A stretch of DNA of 7,192 nt from Fidelibacterota bacterium UBA6817 (GTDB lineage Bacteria; Fidelibacterota; Fidelibacteria; Fidelibacterales; Fidelibacteraceae): contig DKER01000052.1 of the NCBI GenBank assembly GCA_002452555.1, positions 282-7,473 of the forward strand. Reading direction: 5' to 3'. Made by a program: the position numbers and the translations under genes. Below are positions 5,404-7,192 of this stretch, piece by piece. Under the pieces are notes generated by a model. That model had not been told where the DNA came from. It did no database searches and worked only from the letters and a program-made list of their open reading frames with translations. Position 1 is the first letter of the stretch, and every line of letters begins with the position of its first letter.

Positions 5404-5521
5404 CACTTTGCTGGTTGAAAAAGTTTGACCGATCTGTCTGGAAAAGATTTCGCTGGTGGCTGCGGTTTCCAGCTTTTGTCTGTTTCCAATGAGTTGCGCC
5501 AATTTCTGCCTTGCTAAACTC

Positions 5522-5549
5522 ACTGAAGAATTTGAATTCTCCAACCAGT
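5522..5549. repeat. Palindromic 28-nt block of the repeat, copy 3
   Basis: Identical to the blocks at 88-115, 4003-4030 and 6903-6930, although this copy is truncated shortly afterwards. Confidence 0.7.
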
Positions 5550-5642
5550 CCCATCTTTTTTGTCCCTAAATTGCCGTCAGTGCCGAGATTGCATTAGCTA
5601 TATCCAGCATCAATTTTAATAGCATTTTAAAGGGAAATCGGT

Positions 5643-5648
5643 TATAAT
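5643..5648 (+). promoter_or_regulatory. -10 box of the rpn gene
   Basis: A perfect TATAAT lies 28 bp before the start codon. The expected -35 position (TAGCAT, 5620-5625) is poor, so the promoter may need activation or be weak. It lies in the unique sequence just after truncated repeat copy 3. Confidence 0.5.
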
Positions 5649-5675
5649 AACATCAATATCAAAGTAGGTGAACGA

Positions 5676-6701
5676 ATGAAAGAGACTGAAACAAAAAAGC
5701 CTGAGACAAAAGTACAGAATCCCCATGACAAGTTTTTCAAAGATACGTTCTCGAACCCCTTAGTGACAAGAGATTTCATTGAGAACTACCTGCCAGAATC
5801 GATTTTAAAAATGGTTGATTTGAATGAATTGGAAATTCAGAATGGTAGCCACGTTGATGCAGAACTTAGTGAGTTATTCTCAGACCTGTTGTTCAGGACA
5901 AAAATTAATCAGCGGGACGGCTATCTTTATTTTCTGTTTGAACACAAGAGTTATCCTGACAGAATGGTGGCATTGCAGCTACTGACGTATATGGTACGCA
6001 TCTGGAACCGGAACGTAAATAAGAAACTGGATACACATATTCCGATGATTATTCCGATGGTGGTTTGCCATGGGGAGACAAAATGGAAAATCAGTCCCAT
6101 GTTCAGTGATTTGATTCTGGATTTTGACATCTTACCGGAAGAAGTCAAACAAATGATCCCCAATTACCGCTACCAGCTCTATGATTTATCCCAGTTTTCG
6201 GATGAAGATATCAAAGGAAATGCGGAACTGATGATTGCACTGTCAGTTGCCAGGGATATTTTCAAAAAAAGCGGTGAGGAATTTCTGGAAACGATTTTCA
6301 AAGCAGCCAGAGCATTAGAAGAGTTGGATGAAAAGAAGACGGGTCTTCAGTATTTTGAAACATGTATGCGCTATATTCTAACATCTGGTCCAAAGCTTAC
6401 AAAGGAGCAATTGACAACGGTTATTAAAGAATTGGCAGTAACCTACAAGGAAGGAAGTGAAGTAACCATGACATTGGCGGAAGTTTTAAGAGAAGAAGGA
6501 TTTGAAGAAGGCATTGAAAAAGGTGAAATCAAAACATTAATCAAAATGGCAATTAAATTATTGACTCAAAAATTTGGTGTCATGCCTGCTGAGTATTCTG
6601 AAGCGATCACTAAATTGAATTCAACAAATTTAGAGACATTGATTGAGGGGATTAAGGATTTCGAAAGTTTAAAAGATGTCAAAAAGTTTTTAGACCTTTG
6701 A
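5676..6701 (+). CDS. rpn: Rpn family recombination-promoting nuclease (PD-(D/E)XK)
   Basis: This 341-residue protein is a typical Rpn/Transposase_31-like (PDDEXK) protein. Characterised relatives (RpnA of E. coli) are DNA nucleases that stimulate RecA-independent recombination. The family opening NPHDKFFKDTFSNP (15-28) is followed by DFIENYLPESI (33-43). The active-site pieces are D70 in SDLLFRTK and E89-x-K91 in YFLFEHKS, then MVALQLLTYMVRIW. All catalytic residues are present. The C-terminal EEGFEEGIEKGEIKTLIKMAIKLLTQKFG is the usual helical tail. The start ATG has AGGTG (5666-5670) upstream. The gene is single, bounded on both sides by repeat sequence, with no clear terminator after it. 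A nuclease of this family could promote exchange between the many repeats around it; that is inference. Some relatives are annotated as transposases, but no transposon ends are evident. Confidence 0.92.
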   Translation: MKETETKKPETKVQNPHDKFFKDTFSNPLVTRDFIENYLPESILKMVDLNELEIQNGSHVDAELSELFSDLLFRTKINQRDGYLYFLFEHKSYPDRMVALQLLTYMVRIWNRNVNKKLDTHIPMIIPMVVCHGETKWKISPMFSDLILDFDILPEEVKQMIPNYRYQLYDLSQFSDEDIKGNAELMIALSVARDIFKKSGEEFLETIFKAARALEELDEKKTGLQYFETCMRYILTSGPKLTKEQLTTVIKELAVTYKEGSEVTMTLAEVLREEGFEEGIEKGEIKTLIKMAIKLLTQKFGVMPAEYSEAITKLNSTNLETLIEGIKDFESLKDVKKFLDL

Positions 6702-6721
6702 TGCTTGCAGGATCTCCAAGA

Positions 6722-6760
6722 ATTTTGTCCCCTAATTGCCGTCACTTCCGACAGTGCCGA
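6722..6760 (+). repeat. Fragment of the interspersed repeat to the right of rpn
   Basis: TTTTGTCCCCTAATTGCCGT... ending in GTGCCGA resembles the repeat segment at 5558-5587 on the left side of rpn, with a 12-nt insertion. It starts about 20 nt after the rpn stop and stops abruptly at the REP-like hairpin of copy 4. The rpn cassette is therefore bounded by imperfect direct repeats of an internal piece of the element. Confidence 0.7.
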
Positions 6761-6761
6761 A

Positions 6762-6784
6762 CACAAGGGGACGGTTCTATTGTG
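6762..6784 (+). repeat. REP-like hairpin R3
   Basis: CACAA (6762-6766) pairs with TTGTG (6780-6784), identical to R1. It follows directly on a broken-off repeat fragment, so it marks a sharp left boundary of copy 4. Confidence 0.75.
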
Positions 6785-6902
6785 CACTTTTCTGGCTGAA
6801 AAATACTGAGGAATCTGTCTGGAAAAGATTTTGCTGGTGGCTGCAGTTTCCAGCTTTTGTCTGTTTCCAATCAGTTGCACCAGTTTCTGCCCAGCTAAAT
6901 TT

Positions 6903-6930
6903 ACTGAAGAATTTGAATTCTCCAACCAGT
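6903..6930. repeat. Palindromic 28-nt block of the repeat, copy 4
   Basis: Identical to the blocks at 88-115, 4003-4030 and 5522-5549. Confidence 0.7.
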
Positions 6931-7005
6931 CCATCTTTTTTGTCCCAAAATTGCCGTCAGTGCTGACAGTCGTGACAGTCAAATTTCGTTGAAATGATTC
7001 CGGGC

Positions 7006-7091
7006 TGCAATGCCAGTCGATCTGAAGTCAGAGCCACCTAATCCGGACAGCAGTGCCAGTCGATCTGACGACAGAGCCAGCTAATCCGGAC
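7006..7091 (+). repeat. Two tandem 43-bp units
   Basis: Units at 7006-7048 and 7049-7091, each ending AATCCGGAC, are followed by a half unit to about 7117. The unit number (two) differs from copy 1 (one) and copy 2 (three). Confidence 0.88.
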
Positions 7092-7192
7092 GAGAGTGCC
7101 AATGGTTTCGGAGTCAGTATATGAAATACCAGTTGTCACCATTGTCAGGACTGTCGGGAAAAACGGATTAAATTAAATGACAATCACCGATT

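Larger units (their letters stand above)
5278..5590 (+). repeat. Interspersed repeat, copy 3, 5' module duplicated, 3' truncated
   Basis: Begins with a REP-like hairpin (5278-5300) and about 56 bp of element sequence that stops at 5356. A 24-bp stretch not seen elsewhere follows, then a second REP-like hairpin (5381-5403) restarts the element. It continues through the palindromic block (5522-5549) to GTCAGTGCCGA and ends at about 5587, where unique sequence leading to the rpn promoter begins. The 43-bp units and module B are missing. No gene is seen on either strand; minus-strand frames here lack start signals. Confidence 0.88.
6762..7192 (+). repeat. Interspersed repeat, copy 4 (3' end outside window)
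   Basis: This copy has the REP-like hairpin, palindromic block, two 43-bp units plus a half unit, and the TTGTCACCATTGTC block. It reaches the first bases of module B (ACCGATT at 7186-7192), the same bases that open B1 at 1041. Together with copy 2 it defines the full order hairpin, body, tandem units, module B, about 0.5 kb. No gene is seen here. Confidence 0.9.

Noticed and set aside
5232..5489. Minus-strand frame of 85 codons over repeat copy 3
   Set aside because: It is a translation of the hairpin and repeat head, with the hairpin core giving the NRTVPLC type peptide in two places. Typical spurious repeat ORF.
6566..6982. Minus-strand frame of 138 codons overlapping the end of rpn
   Set aside because: It is antisense to a well-supported coding sequence and continues through repeat copy 4, with no start signals.
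1..7192. Integron cassette array with attC sites
   Set aside because: The repeats are about 0.5 kb, far longer than typical attC sites, I see no integrase gene, and I could not identify paired core sites at cassette boundaries.

Overview
The window looks like an accessory island from an AT-rich, Gram-positive-type bacterium. Most genes start at ATG behind strong AGGAGG-type ribosome binding sites, and the promoters are good sigma-A (TTG... / TATAAT) matches. A Clostridia-like host such as the Eubacteriaceae/Acetobacterium group is plausible, but this is a guess from style and gene content. There are no rRNA, tRNA, CRISPR or phage structural genes, and no obvious core metabolic gene.

Layout. 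A long interspersed repeat, more GC-rich than the genes, occurs four times in the same orientation: 1-326 (cut by the window start), 3893-4408, 5278-5590 (3' truncated) and 6762-7192 (cut by the window end). Its 3' module ('module B') also stands alone at 1042-1124 and 5243-5277. Between and inside these copies lie self-contained gene cassettes. These are a hicA-hicB toxin-antitoxin pair (405-999); a small gene of unknown function (1186-1554) ending in a strong two-way terminator; a convergent unknown gene (1587-2222, minus); a REP-associated tyrosine transposase (RAYT, 2353-3111) followed by an unknown gene (3156-3803) and a textbook UUCG-loop terminator; a higB-higA-type toxin-antitoxin pair (4508-5225); and an Rpn-family PD-(D/E)XK recombination-promoting nuclease (5676-6701).

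How it may work together. The most interesting structure is the repeat and its relation to the genes. A short hairpin sharing a GGGGACG-TTCTATTGT core lies immediately upstream of the RAYT gene, forming part of its promoter, and recurs three times at the 5' ends of repeat copies. This is what is expected of a RAYT and its cognate REP-like elements. Each repeat also holds a 43-bp tandem unit present 1, 3 or 2 times, a 28-nt palindromic block identical in all four copies, and the 3' module B. The higBA cassette is flanked by a 33-bp direct repeat of module B (one mismatch), the rpn cassette by an imperfect direct repeat of an internal segment, and hicAB separates the body of copy 1 from its module B. 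Read together, this suggests that toxin-antitoxin and nuclease cassettes have been inserted into, or exchanged by recombination between, copies of one mobile repeat family. This is inference from one window.

Both toxin-antitoxin operons have a clear promoter with an inverted repeat over the spacer/-10 region, consistent with autoregulation by their DNA-binding antitoxins.
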